Assembly (NCBI RefSeq): GCF_028554725.1
Contig: NC_071671.1
Span: 5,678,501 to 5,742,500 of the forward strand
Source of the DNA: Zeugodacus cucurbitae
Taxonomy: Eukaryota; Arthropoda; Insecta; Diptera; Tephritidae
Length of the DNA stretch: 64,000 nucleotides
Reading direction: 5' to 3'
Below the pieces are notes generated by a model. It saw only the letters and a program-made list of their open reading frames with translations. It searched no databases and was not told the DNA's origin. Below are positions 23,851-37,431 of this stretch, one piece after another (position 1 is the stretch's first letter; each line of letters starts with the position of its first letter). The position numbers and the translations under genes are program-made.

Positions 23851-26589
23851 CATTGCTCAAAGGACTATAAATCTTTCACACAATCTTTGCCCCGAAACCT
23901 TCTAGATCCGTCCCATCGGTTGTCGTCAATGATTCTTCAACATAAAGCAGGAGCGGAGTTGGGTTTTGGCTCGTCGAGAAAGGACTTTCTCTGTTTGAGT
24001 TTTCATTGTGGTATATTTTTTATGTGGTGGGTCCCAAGGTCCCAAACACTACGCACAACTGCGATGCCTTCTCACTTTAACTCGCCTCCAAATGGATATT
24101 AGCCAACTTATCCAGAGGCTAAGTCGGTAGTCGTGAGCTTTTTGAGCCATATGTAAAATAATCGTTACCGGCCGTTCCCACGTGATCCCAGAAACGTGAA
24201 CTTACATATGACCCCATCTCTCTTAATGTTGTCGCATTCATAATAGTTCCCATTTGATATTACAAACTTACACACACAGAACCAAGTTCTTATTCAAGGT
24301 AGCTAGCTGTCTGTCAGTCTCACATAATTATTTTAGGAGTCTACCAATTCTCCTAATGAGTTTAGTAGGAATCTCTGTTATTTACTCTCTTTCTTATATA
24401 AATTATGTTCCTGCAAGCACTTTCTTTAAGTCTGACAATGGAGGAAATTGCTAGGAGTACAAACCGGTGTATTCGTTGATTGAACTGGAACTTCAAAGGG
24501 CACAAAATCTGTAGTAATTTGTCCATTATATTTTCGAGAACTTAGTTTTGGACTCTTCTACAGCCTAGGCATACCTATTAAATTTAAAATTAATTCTACA
24601 GAACATTTATAAACCCGACTTTTCATCATTAAACTGTCGTCAACTATAGAAACTGACGACATTTTTAAATAATATTGTTGAAACACTTGCTTTCGACACC
24701 CTTTTGACTTGCATTTTCTATTCAAAAATCATAAACTCTTTACTCCTATGTTGCTAACAATTAAGTGTACGCTTTGTAAAGTTTCACTCAAAACGTTTGT
24801 AAAATGCTTCCAACACTTTTACAATTACAACAAAGTATGCTGGCAAGAAAACAACAAGAAGCTGCCAATAGCGTTGGAAGCCATCAAAGGTGCCGGAGCT
24901 GGCCGCAAATTCAAGTGAGCTTTCCAACTTCAGACAAGTGATTGGCTGTCTTACAGACTGACTTCCTCAACTCTGCTCTGCTACTAATGCATGCCGTTAG
25001 TTTGCTGCTTGCTGCTGTCAGCTCACTGCCGCAACTTTGGCTTTAATCCTTCATTGGAAGCCTACGCTGCTGTGGCCCACAAGTATTTCATAATTAGAAA
25101 ACCACATGCTGCCTTCCGCAACAACAGCAGGAAGAAACTTTTTTGCGGCAGCATTTCTTTGCTGTTTGCTTTTGTTGTTGAATATATATTTTTTGTTGCT
25201 GCTGTTGCTCCGGTTTAATATGACACGCCTGATTGGTTGCGTTGTTGCGATTTGTTCGTGATTTTTTTCTGGTTTTTTTCTGTTTTTTTTGATATTTTTT
25301 AATTTCTTTTGCTTTTTTTTTTTTTTTTGCTTTTTTCTTGGAGCAAAGTGAGACTTGAAAAATAATTTGCTCAACGCAGCTTAGAAAGTTTTGCTTGCTA
25401 GTGTCAAAGTGAAATGGTATTGAGCGTGTAAAGGTAGTTAAATATTGAAAAAGGTGTTTACCGTTATTCGAGCAATTTATGTGCCTTTCATTGCAGCAGA
25501 GAAAATAACAGTCAGTGTGTTAATTGAATTCGGAATTTATAAAATAAATGGCAAAAATAATTTGCGAAAACGCCAGAAAGTATGCTAACCAATTTTATAT
25601 AATGCATTTATATATCAAAAAAGTGGTGCTATAGCTTCAGCTGCCACTAACCGTTATATGAGACCAGCAGAAAACAGAAATTAACACTTTTAAATTAAAC
25701 AATTTTCTCAACTATAAATTTCCATATATGCACATACAAACACACACACTCATTCACACATCTATTGCTATCCATGCAGCAGCTTGTGGCCTCTTGCCGA
25801 CATGCCAACCTAACCAAACAGCATGTAAACAAGAAATCTCATACGCCCATAAAAGTATGCAGCAAAAAGTAGATTAAAGTGATGCTTAGCAGCAGCAAAC
25901 AGCCGAGCGCAAGTCGCTTACATGCCGCACACACACATACGAGTATATGGTCTTTACTGTCGATATGTCTGCAGAACTTGCGCAAACTTGTTTACAAACA
26001 GAAAAACTTAAAATCCCAACACACTCACCTATACATTCACACATATGTATGCATGTAGGTGTGTTAGCGCTTCGCATGTATGGCCAGCTTGTGTGTACTC
26101 TTATGGAAAGTTAAATAATTTCAATAAAATTACTTTGAAAATGTCTGTACTTTGCACTTTGAATATTCTATTGCAGCGTCAAATAGGTTGTAGTAGCTGT
26201 AAACACAACAACAACATGTGTAAATATGTATGCATGTGAGTTCATGCGAGTTCTTGCTTTAATACTCGTATAAGTATTTAGTTTGTGCATACGTAAGCAA
26301 CAACAAATGCTATGCGTCTTCTATGGCATACATGCATATATAATACACATATATACATAAATTCATATGCGCATAAAATTTGTATTTGAATTCTTTAAAG
26401 TGAAGCGAAGGAAAAGTGCATAGCTAGCAGCTGACTGTTTGTTGGTAATGGAGTATAAATTTAAAGTTTGTATAGTACTCAGCTTGTCTTATTTCGTATT
26501 TTTCGGTGCTCTTTATTACATTAATTAAAGCATTTCATTATTTTATATTTGTCCTTTATCATATTTAGCCGTATGTAATCTCGCTTCAC
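23851..26589. other. Gene-free stretch, nothing recognised
   Basis: The part 23870-24240 is less AT-rich and may be more decayed retroelement, but no motif was clear. Long T-runs occur at 25260-25335. Confidence 0.4.
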
Positions 26590-28040
26590 TGCCTATGATG
26601 TGATGTGACCTCACACGCTTGATTAGACTAATTTTTTGAAAATACGCTAGTTGTTTGTTCGTTTCAGCACTTTCAAATTTTAATATACAATATGCTAATT
26701 GCTAATAAATTTTGTTACCTAATTATTTGTAAAGTAAAAACTGAATGTCATATGATGACATCATATAAAAATAATATAAAATCATGTAATGTGATTGTTG
26801 TTGAATAAATTTTGATGTGATGTAGAAAAGTTGATGTTTGATTTTAGACATATTCAATTATTTCACGCTTTATCTGGTACTGAAATGATTTTATTTGACT
26901 TCTTGATTTAACTTGATGTGATGTTGCTTGAAAATACTTTATAGTTGATGTATTTTTACTTGTAGTGATATCTGTATTTGATGTGATGTGATTTGAGTAG
27001 AAATATAGCTATGCTCTGAAATATTAGTAAGTCCCAATTTTATATAATATAATATCATAGGATATGAAAATGTGATAAGATATGAGGCGATATAGCATGA
27101 TATGATATGCTATGGTATGACATAACAAATTCTCTGAATTGTTATGAAATGATGTGATCATATGTGAAGTACTTTGATAAAATGTGATATGTTGTAAAGT
27201 GATGTCATATTCTGTTATATGGCAAAATTTTAATGAAATAGATAGTCAGGCAGGTTCTGTGATTCACTTCGCAGTGAAATTCACGCAAATTCACTTTCAA
27301 CCCGATATTTGGTATATTTGGTGTACTGAATTTCAATTTTACTTTTCAAATTTCACTTTTTTTTCATTTTCACTTTCACTCGGATTGCAGAACCTCCCTG
27401 AATATGATATGATATATTTTTGAAGTGATATGACTTTACATATCATTTTATGATGTGACTTGATGTGATATGTTATGATCTGATGTGATTAGGTATGCTA
27501 TGGTCGGACAAAAAATTTCGTAATTTTGATATAATCTTTTGAATGTGGTTTACTGTTCACAGAATATTGCAGGTGAAACTCATTGTGAAATCACATTTCT
27601 ATAATGTGATGTAAATAAATAACATGTGAATAATATAGTAAAAGGATGCCACTATTTGTTTATGATGTGATGTGACTTGATGTGATATGCTATCATATGA
27701 TGTGGTTTGCTTTCATATGAAGTAATGTGATAAAAATGAAAATCACTTTTTATATAATCTGCTAACATTTGAATTGCTATGCACTGATTATTCCATACCG
27801 GATTTGATGTGATATCACGTGATGCAGTTAAATAACATTTAAATGCTATGGCGATGGGATGCGATTTCAAGTTTATGATGAGACAGTATGTTCTTTGTTA
27901 GTTGAATATTACACAAGAAAACGTAGGAATATGTAAAATATGAAGTAATACCAAAAGAAATCTTTTGATTTTATGTCACATCACATCTGTTATGTGCCTT
28001 TGAAGGTTATGATATATCAATGTATGATGTGACGAGATGT
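26590..28040 (+). repeat. Degenerate GATGTGAT simple-sequence field
   Basis: Variants of TGATGTGATGTGATATG are scattered densely through about 1.4 kb, interrupted by unrelated DNA and by the small MITE at 27246-27401. Confidence 0.75.
27246..27401. mobile_element. Small MITE inside the GATGTGAT field
   Basis: TCAGGCAGGTTCTG at 27246-27259 and CAGAACCTCCCTGA at 27388-27401 form a 14-bp inverted repeat with one mismatch. The 156-bp interior is rich in TTTCACTTT-like sequence and clearly differs from the surrounding repeat. No exact target duplication was found, so the superfamily is open. Confidence 0.6.
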
Positions 28041-30217
28041 TTTTATTTTCATATTATTTGCTACTTGTTCATCTTTAGAATTTTTGTTGTTTTATATATT
28101 GAAATCTCACAAATCAATTATGAATTTTGCTTGATTATATGTTTAAAAAAATTAAAGTCATACGTCTGTGTGTTGTGACTTGCATGTGATTTATTAATAT
28201 CAATTTTTTTTCTACAAATTTTACTATCATAGGATCCTACAAACTTTACTTATTTCTTGTCTAGACGCTTAGACGCATGTTAAACCTTCCCACCACTTGA
28301 CTTCTAAGCTATACAGAGGTCAATGCGGCTAAACTTTGAAGTGCTAATATGCCAAATGGGCAATAAAAGCAATAAAAATATGGAAATATGACAATAAATA
28401 TGCACATGTGGTTGTCACCCTACGTTTCTTGGAAATTAAAATTTCACAGCCAGCAAATTTGTTAAATCAAATAAATATTTCTATAAAAATTGTTTAAAAT
28501 AATTATTGTACAATTGAGTATAAATTTAGTTGAGTTAATACCTAGGTTATAACACTATATCTATATTATATTATATAAGAAATCTATTTTATGAAAACAA
28601 AAGTGAGAAAATTTTTTCTTTTTTGAAAATTTCAAGCTAAATTGATATGTAAAAACCACATGCAGATTTCCTTTATACATTTATATTAGACATTTACAAT
28701 TTCTGAAAGAAACTCAACATCAATTTTGTATTTTTTGTCTAGCCACTTCTTAGGCAAACCGAGCTGAGCATACGTGAGCCTTTTTAACAGCTTTTATAAC
28801 ATTCTTAAGTGTCAAAATACTACAGTAGGCAAGTGCGTGTTATAATGCGTACATATACATGTGAGTAATGCACACATATGTCTCTTGGCTAACTAAGCCT
28901 TTGTATATTTTAATTCCGTCCATTTACCGAAGTCTCTCTCAAATATTTGCCATAGATTGTCCTTTTCACAGCCGAACCTTTTTGTTTTGCGGCTTTATTG
29001 TGTATGTGAGCGTACTTAATAGCCGCTTATTTTTACCGAAAGGATTTTCAGCCACAAACACACACATACTAATATATGCAAACGTCGGTTGCTATGTGAA
29101 CACAGACTTGAGTCCTGTGTCTTGGTATGCTTTTTTGTAATTGTTATTTTGTTTAAGTCGATATGCCCTTAAGTGTTAAGTGAGTGGAAATAGTCCGAAA
29201 ACTTTGCATGAATAACGTACATTTCAAGCGTAAGTAATGCGTAAAAGAATTTAGTTTTTACTTAACTTGACTCAATTTGTTGTAAAAGCAAGCGGTTGGT
29301 TTGGTCTGAGGGGTGAAAAGAAAGTATGCTTCGCTTTTAAGTGTTTTTTTGCAGCTTTGTGTGATGTGGTGTGCTGAAGATATTTTTAATAAAAAATTTT
29401 CTGGTCGACTGATTCGTAAAATATTTGTTGTAATTATTATGAATTATTTGAGGCATTTTGGTGTAAAAATTTAGTTTTTTTGAAAAATATTAAACCATAT
29501 TTAGGCGCTTGTTCATTGATCATGCATTCGTTTTATGATTTTTGTTTTATATTTGAGACTCCTTTATTACATAAATTTACACAATCTCACCAATTTTAGA
29601 TGAAGTTGAATTTGTTTAATTTATTGTGTTCAATTTAATGAAAAATTAATTCTTTGTCACTTGCATAAGTCAATATCTTACATAAAATTGTTCGGCGCTT
29701 AAAAGTATGCTTTGAAAGTTGATGCATGCAATTGATAGTAATACATATAACCTCTCAATTTATATGTAGAAGCTTGTTTCTTCATTTACTTACTTCATTT
29801 ACAAAGCGTTCACTTTCTATTGAATATATTTTTCTGCTTTCTTTTAGCTTTTAACTCTAGACATTTCACTTAAACTTCGTTAGTTGCATCCATAATGGCT
29901 TTGTTTTCTCTATTTTGTAAATTTGTTTTTTGTTTATCACTTTGAAGTTTGCGTGATAAAGCCCTTTTCGTAATCGATAGGCAGCAATTTATCCTTTACA
30001 AGCCATTTAACATGTAAAAAGGCAATCTATGTACATGGCAATCAAATACACATATGTGAAAAGTTTTAGGAACTTTGTAGATTCTATGGCGCAAATAGCT
30101 GGGGTTACCAAGCAAAAATGAGTATTTAACATATAAAAGAAGAACCAAAGGCTGAAAGTTTGGGTGTGACTAAGAAAACAGAGATATGCTAGATCAAAGT
30201 TCTACTAATTCGTGTAA
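28041..30217. other. Gene-free stretch, nothing recognised
   Basis: AT-rich. Two copies of the dispersed TTTAGGCGC-like motif lie near 29498 and, inverted, 29693. No supported gene. Confidence 0.45.
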
Positions 30218-30961
30218 AAACATAACATAAGATAACCTAAAATAACATAACATAACAAACCATAACATACCATAACATAACATATAACATAACATAACAA
30301 ACCATACCATACCATAACATAACATATAACATAACATAACATAAAATAACATATGACATAACATAACGTGACATAACATAACATAACATAACGTAACATA
30401 ACATAACATAACATAACGTGACATAACATAACATAACATAATATAACATAACATAACATAACATAACATAACATAGCATAACATAACTTAATATAGTATA
30501 AAATAACATAACATAACATAACATAACATAACATAACATAAAATAACATATAACATAACATAAAATAACATAACATAACATAACTTAATATAGCATAACA
30601 TAACATAACATAACGTGACATAACATAACATAACATAACATAACATAAAATAACATATAACATAACATAAAATAACATAACATAACATAACTTAATATAG
30701 CATAACATAACATAACATAACGTGACATAACATAACATAACATAACATAACGTAACATAACATAACATAACATAACATAACATAACATAACATACCATAA
30801 CATATAACATAACATAGCATAGCATGACATAACATAACATAACATAACATAATATAACATAACGTGACATAACATAACATAACATACCATAACATATAAC
30901 ATAACATAACATAACATAACATAACATAACATAACATAACATGACATGACATAACATAACA
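30218..30961 (+). repeat. CATAA pentanucleotide array with higher-order units
   Basis: About 740 bp consists almost only of (ACATA)n. Interruptions such as CTTAATATAG recur at 30487, 30584 and 30691, and CGTGACATAAC also recurs, so parts of the array repeat in blocks of roughly 97-107 bp. The long minus-strand frames here are artefacts of the pentamer. Confidence 0.95.
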
Positions 30962-32329
30962 TTTTTATTTTTCTTCTTTAATATCTGTTACTTTCCATTC
31001 GTAGATGTATGTACATTCATACAATAAATTATTGTCAGTCAAAATGTAGCCTCATTCCACAGTTTTTATTATACAAATTTCATTCCCGCATATTCGTATT
31101 TAATTAAAAAAGCTTGTACTTGTCATAATTAACTACACAAACACCGACACCTCGAAATAATAAAAAAATAAAAATTCGAAATGCAAATATTATTGACATA
31201 AAAATATTTTTAATTTGTTTTCATATTTTTTTACAACAGAATATTAAAGAAATAATACCAATGCTGTTCATATTAATTCCCTTGCTGACATTTTACAAAA
31301 TAACATCATGAATAAAATGTCAAATTGTCACTTTCGATATGTATGTATGTGTAAATAACGGGAATCAATTTTCAGTACAGCTGCAAAGCAACTCACATGC
31401 TATTTATTGGAAAATTAAATGATGTCAAGAGCAAGTAGTTTTAACTGATGAAGATAAAATGATAATTATAAACAGCAATTACAGACCTTTGGTAGGGTTT
31501 TTTTTGGCATTTTGGGATGGGGTCAGGGACTTTGGCAATTGTTTATTTATTAAATTTTAATAAAAATAAAAAATTTTTAAAGCACTCTGTTGCTTATCCA
31601 ACATTTACAGTAAGCGCGTGTCTGTTACCAAAGTCACAGCTAGACTCACCGACAAGAAAAATCAAATATTCCAGCAATAGCAAGAGAGAGTTGTAGTATA
31701 GCAACAAGCAACAACAATAAAAAAGTTGAATATGAAAAGCATACCACAATAAACAATGCAATATAACCGCCATTAACAACATCAACAACACTGCAATATT
31801 AAATAATAAACGCAGTTGCAAGTATACATACGTCTGTCGCTGAGCATCAAATGCTCTGCACATTAAGTGTCGCCATGGCGTATGAGCGATATTGAAATTA
31901 AATTTTAATGATGCAACTTTTTAATGACGCGCTAGTCGCGCTTGGCCGTCGCTACGCACTGATTTTTCGGCAGCCGCCGTGTAACGCTGTGTATATAATA
32001 AATTGTGTCTGTTCTTATTGTCACTTTATTGTTGTTGGCCTGCCATTTAGCGCCGCTGTCAGTACCTAACATGTGAGTGAGTGACGTTGAGGCTAATTTA
32101 AAATTTCCATGCATATAAATTGGATTTAAGCGTTAAATCAGCATATGTAAGAGGTAATTATGCCGCTGAAAGGTGTGCGGATTAAATGCGAGCACAAACT
32201 GAAGATCAAATAAGTATTTACGGAGTAGAGGAGACATGAGTGTCACCAACAACCAGGTTTAACTCATTTCAATTTTTTTTTTTTTTTGTAGATTGATTCT
32301 TGTCCAAGTTCTAAGTAAAAAAAATTAAA
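30962..32329. other. Gene-free stretch, nothing recognised
   Basis: AT-rich, with a small GC-richer patch at 31925-32060. No supported gene. Confidence 0.45.
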
Positions 32330-32960
32330 ATGTTGCCACCAGTTAAAAATTGTTTAGCCAAAAATATTTTATAAAAAAATAAAAAAAAAATATTTTTTGT
32401 TTATTTTTTTTATTTACAGTTTATTTTAAATATTATATATATTTTTTTGTATGGTGTTGCCAGCTGTTTGAGACATTAATTTCAGAAAATTCTTTACATA
32501 TATTTATAATTATTAGATCGGCTTAAAATATAGCTTTAAATTCAGTTTTTATACTGTTCAACATTTTATTGAGGGGTATTGCCACCTGTTTAAATTATTT
32601 TTAATAAATTGAATTTTTTAAAAAAACATTTAATATTACAATATGGGCATCAAACTAAACAGCTTTAAGAGAGATTTATATCGAATATATTTTTGAATAG
32701 GGATGCCACCTGTTTAATTTTTTTATTCAATGAAATTGATAGAAAACATAAATACCCACAGTATGTGTATTAAACTAAGCAGTAATAAGTGAGATTTACA
32801 ACAAATTCATTTTTGAAAAGGGTTGCCACCTGTCAGAATTTTTTATTCTTAAAAAATTCAAATTAAAAAATACTTTATTTCTGTATTTCTATCAAATTAA
32901 AGGCTTTATATGAAAATATTTTCATTGGCGTTACCAATTATTTGCAATTTTGAATTAATA
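32330..32960 (+). repeat. ~122-bp minisatellite with repeated CACCTG E-boxes
   Basis: The landmark TTGCCACCTGTTT recurs in variants at 32332, 32456, 32578, 32702, 32822 and 32930, giving spacings of 124, 122, 124, 120 and 108 bp. Between landmarks, ATTAAACTAAGCAG-like and GAGATTTA segments are also shared. The units from 32456 to 32822 carry a CANCTG E-box (CAGCTG, then CACCTG three times). Confidence 0.75.
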
Positions 32961-33792
32961 AAAAAGGTATTATGTCACTTACAATATTTTACTAAAATAG
33001 TTTCATTAAGACAATATTGTAATATTTTCGAAAATGTTTATAAACTTTGCACACTACAGTGTCTACATCCAATTATGGCAATTTTGTTAATTTCTACTTT
33101 TATGCCACAGTTTACTACCTTCACCATATTGTACATTGCTCATTTATAACTACAAATTTACCTTTACAATGCTTGTTGTTGTCATATTTTGCACAACATA
33201 GTGCGTGCGTGCGTCTTGTTAATATTTCACACAACATTGTAATCAATTTTAAATGCACACAATCATTTTAAATATTCCATTGCCTACCGGTTGGCCATTT
33301 TAATATAAAGTGCGTTTTAATGAAGCGCAACAATAAAGTACGTACATGCGCACAAACATGAGTTAGTACTGGCATATGCAAGTGGGCCACAATTCCCTGC
33401 GTAGCTACTCGTCAATAATAACTTGACAGTCACCTGCTCACAGGCAAACATACATAAATAAATATATATTTATTGAGTTGCATTTTATGTATGTATGAGC
33501 TTAAGCACCGTCAGCAATAGTTTATATGTATTGTTGTTTTCGTGTGGCACCGCTTCGCCGTCATTTAAATGTTTAATAGTTCAATTGTCCATTGGGGAGT
33601 TGCGGTCGTAAGTATATTATGTGGCTATTTAATTTTATAGTGTTTAATTTAACGGTAGTTTGGTGTTATTATTGAAATAATATTATTCTTTTGGTTAATT
33701 GATGGAAATATTTAAAATATAAATATTGAAATGAAAATTAAAATTGGAAGACAGATATATATTTAAATATATTTTTTATGTTTATTAATTAT
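32961..33792. other. Gene-free spacer
   Basis: No supported gene or ordered repeat. Confidence 0.4.
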
Positions 33793-34532
33793 ACCCTGAA
33801 CAGGGTATATTAAGTTTATCATGAAGTTTGTATCACCCAGAAGGAGGCGTCGGAGGCCCTATAAAGTATATATATAAATGATCAGTATGTTGAACTGAGT
33901 CGATTTAGCCATGTCCGTCTGTCTGTCTCTATATATACGAACTAGTCCTTCAGTTTTCAAGATATAGTTTTGAAATTTTGCAGATGTTATTTTCCTTTCA
34001 AGAAGTTGCTCATTTGTCAGAGCTGCCGATATTGCACCACTATATCATATAGCTGCCATACAAACTGAACGATCGGAATCAATGGCTTGTATGGAAAAAT
34101 TCCGCATTTTACTACATATCTTCACGAAATTTGGTGTGAGTTATTGCTCATAGAAATAATTTAATCTCCGAAAAAATTGTTCCGATCGGTTCACTATAGC
34201 ATATAGCTGCCATACAAACCGAACGATCGGAATCAACGGCTTGTATGGAAAATTTTCCCATTTGACGTGGTATCTTCACGATATTTGACATGGATTACTG
34301 CTTAAGGTAATAATATAATCTCCGAAGGAATTGTTCAGATCGGTTAACTATATAACCTTAATGTTTCTAGCAAACAACCCGGCTAAAAAGAATTAGTAAA
34401 ATGTTTTCGTTTTTTTTTTTACTTACTTTTTCTTACGTCTTTAGATTTGCTTAAACACATAGTTACTAAAAGAAATGCACCTGTGAAGGGTATATTAGCT
34501 TCGGTACAGTCGAAGTTAACGTTTTTTCTTGT
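33793..34532 (+). mobile_element. Dispersed fly repeat with GTCTGTCTGTC core (SGM/mini-me-like)
   Basis: It starts with ATACCCTGAACAGGGTATAT, continues with AAGTATATATATAAATGATC, has the core CCGTCTGTCTGTCTC near 33918, and ends with GGGTATATTAGCTTCGGTAC and a CTTGTTTT tail. It also holds two tandem copies of a CATATAGCTGCCATACAAAC unit (about 34045 and 34199). This layout is familiar from dispersed non-coding repeats in fly genomes. It abuts the next element without a gap. Confidence 0.6.
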
Positions 34533-35701
34533 TTTTTATACTCTCGCAACAAATGTTGCTAAAGAGAGTATTATAGTTTTGTTCACATAACGGTTGTTTG
34601 TAACACCCAAAACTAAACGAGTTAGATATAGGGTTATATATACCAAGGTGATCAGGGTGAAGAGTGGAGTTCAAATCCGAATGTCTGTCCCGTCCGTCCG
34701 TCCGTCCGTCTGTGCAAGCTGTAACTTGAGTAAAAATTAAGATATCTTAATGAAACTTGGCACACTTATTTCTTGGCACCATAGGAAGGTTGCTTTCGAA
34801 AATGAGCAAAATCGGACCACTGCCACGCCCACAAAATGGCGAAAACCGAAAACACATAAAGTGCCATAACTAAGCCATAAATAAAGCTAAGGAAATAAAA
34901 TTTGGTATGAAGGATCGCACTATGAAGGGGCATATTTGGATGTAATTTTTTTTGTACATATCTCGCAAACCAATAGAGCTATATAAACCAAACTTTCTGC
35001 AGTCGTTTTTTTTAGCCACTTCCTAATACAGTCCAAAAACGAAAGAAATCAGATCATAACCACGCCCACCTCCCATACAAAAGTTAGGTTGAAAATTACT
35101 AAAAGTGGGTTAACTCACTAACGAAAAACGTCAGAAACACATAATTTCACATAAGAAATGGCAGATGAAAGCTGCACTCAGATTTTTTTACAAAATGGAA
35201 AATGGGCGTGGCGTCGCCCACTTATGGGTCAAAAACCATATCTCAGGCACTACGCGACCGATTTCAATGAAACTTGGTTTGTAATAGTTTCCTTGCATCC
35301 CAATGATAAGTTGTGAAACTAGGCCGAATCGCTTCACAACCACGCCTACTTCCTATGTACCAGAACTTTGAAGACAATCTGAATCGTTTACTTTACAATA
35401 TATAAAGTTAGCACTAGTGAAGATATCGGTGCAGAACTTTGCACAAATACTACGTTTATAATGTGGCAGCCCCATGCTAAAAATCGCCGAAATCGGACTA
35501 TAGATTTCTAAGGCCCCATATATCGAACACGAGGACCCCGGGGCTTCTAACCTAATATTATGGTTTCCAACTTTCAATGGATTTTATACGAATATGTGGG
35601 TCAAATTGTGTACTATATAATATAAATAAAGTTAAATATATAAATTGCGAGAGTATAAAATGTTCGGTTGCACCCGAACTTAGCCCTTCCTTACTTGTTT
35701 T
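34533..35701 (-). mobile_element. DINE-1/mini-me-like repeat, near-complete copy
   Basis: This is the reverse complement of the copy at 52148-53362. It runs from TTTTATACTCTCGCAACAAA to AACTTAGCCCTTCCTTACTT. Subterminal TTATACTCTCGCAA is present inverted at both ends, and a GTCCGTCCGTCCGTCCGTC core lies at 34687-34710. It has no coding capacity. Confidence 0.72.
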
Positions 35702-37431
35702 ATTTTATTTTTTTATTTCAAATTAAATTATATATGCTTATTCATGAATCTACAGTCTTTAAGTTCACTAAATCCCCTACCTCCCTCCAGAGCTGCCACT
35801 GATTTAAGTCTTTCATCAATAACTCTGATCTGGAGCGCGCTTCAACGACTTGTTTGTCTCATGCGAATCTTATTTATTTCCTTATGCGTGGGTTGGCGGT
35901 TTTCTAAGGTCAACAACCGGCGCTTGCGATGCAATATAGCTAAACAAAAACAACAGCACAGCAATCAATAGCAATATCCAGTCATATGTGTGCGTGTTTT
36001 TGCTGAATTTCGCTTGCATTGCCAAGGAAATTGTTGGAAAAAGTTGCTGTTGAGATTTAAGCACCCCTTATATGTTTGTATTTTATGTTCCAGCCCACCC
36101 GCCCAAATGCAATCAATATTACATGACGCTGTTGCACGCCGCCGGCATTGACATTCGTGCTTATGCTCAAAGAAAAACATATATGTATACATCTATATAT
36201 ATGTATATACATATATTTGTATATATATGTATATGTGCGTTTATGTGTTTGGCATTACTTCCAAGCGATTTCTTGCAGTTGCAACTTTTCGCGATTGCCG
36301 CGGCAGCAGCAGCTGCAGCGTCGTCAAACTTTCGAGACGTTTTTCGATTTGGCGACAAAAGCTGAAACTTTTCTCATATACAACAAATGAATTTTTTGTT
36401 GTTGTTATTGTTTTTTTTTCATTCTAACATACATTAGCTTTATATGCACACATGCTTTTGGCGTATGTTCTCATATATAGTAGTTCACTTTAGTAGCAAC
36501 AACCCAGCAGGAATTAGCTGTGGTTCCTGAATTCACTAACTTTCAAGACATAGCTGACAAAACTTAAGGCGTCTGCAGATAATTCTGTTTATTTTATTTA
36601 TTTTAAAGAAATTATTTGTAAATTTTGTGTTATTTATCACTTTAGCGAAAATTAGTAAGCTCTGTTTTCCTTAAGTATATATTTTCTCGCATATGTCCTG
36701 ATTTTCCTACTGGTTATAATTACGCATACCAACTCACTAAAAGAACGGATTTAAGAGTTTAATACTTTTGTGATTGGGTATTAAAACCTCAGTAAATATT
36801 ATTGTATATAAATGTTTCGACAAGTTAAGTTGGTGTTGACTCTGCTAAGAGTCTTAAAATATGAAGCAATTTAGGTAGATACTCTTTTTCCGCTGTTAGC
36901 TGGAGTTAAGAAACTCTCTCTGCTCACTTTATTTCGTAAAATTTCTCTTTCCTTATTGTGTTTAAATTAGTTTTTGTTGTTGATGTTTCAGGTTTTCGTA
37001 GAAATCTTCTAAGCAGCTCATGCTTTGAATATTGTTTTTTCTGTTTACATGAATCTGGCAATCTGTTTCCAAATTTATGTTTTATGTACTCATATGAAAG
37101 CGTTCGCCTAACCTTACTGCTCTTTTCTTATAAAAGAGAACATATTTAAAGTAGCTCTTTTACTTGAACAATATAAAAGTCGATCTCATCTCTTAGGAAC
37201 AGCCCACGCAAAGCTTAAATTCCAAAAAAAAATTATTTGTAATCTTTACATATTTAGAACTTCATTTTATGGGAGACTTCGTGAACTAACTGATTTCGTA
37301 TAATCTCGGGAAATAGCGCTATTGTGCTAACATCGTGAGTTTTGGCTCGAGTGAAACATTGTTTTGAGGAGATTTCAAAGGTTATAAAAGGAAAAAATAA
37401 GTTAAGATATAGTTTAATAAAAAGATAAAAA
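35702..37431. other. Gene-free stretch
   Basis: Holds a TATG/TATA microsatellite at 36180-36236 and a CAG-rich patch at 36300-36325. The overlapping frames there are low-complexity artefacts. Confidence 0.45.

Noticed and set aside
26747..26766. Near-palindrome around ATATGATGACATCATAT
   Set aside because: Lies within the GATGTGAT field and is easily produced by chance from its repeated words.
30194..30962. Long minus-strand open frames of Met-Leu-Cys-Tyr-Val type (up to 250 codons)
   Set aside because: They are only the translation of the CATAA pentamer array, which has no stop codon in several frames.
36072..36427. Overlapping open frames on both strands
   Set aside because: They cover a TATG/TATA microsatellite and a CAG-rich patch, with no domain and low complexity in every frame.
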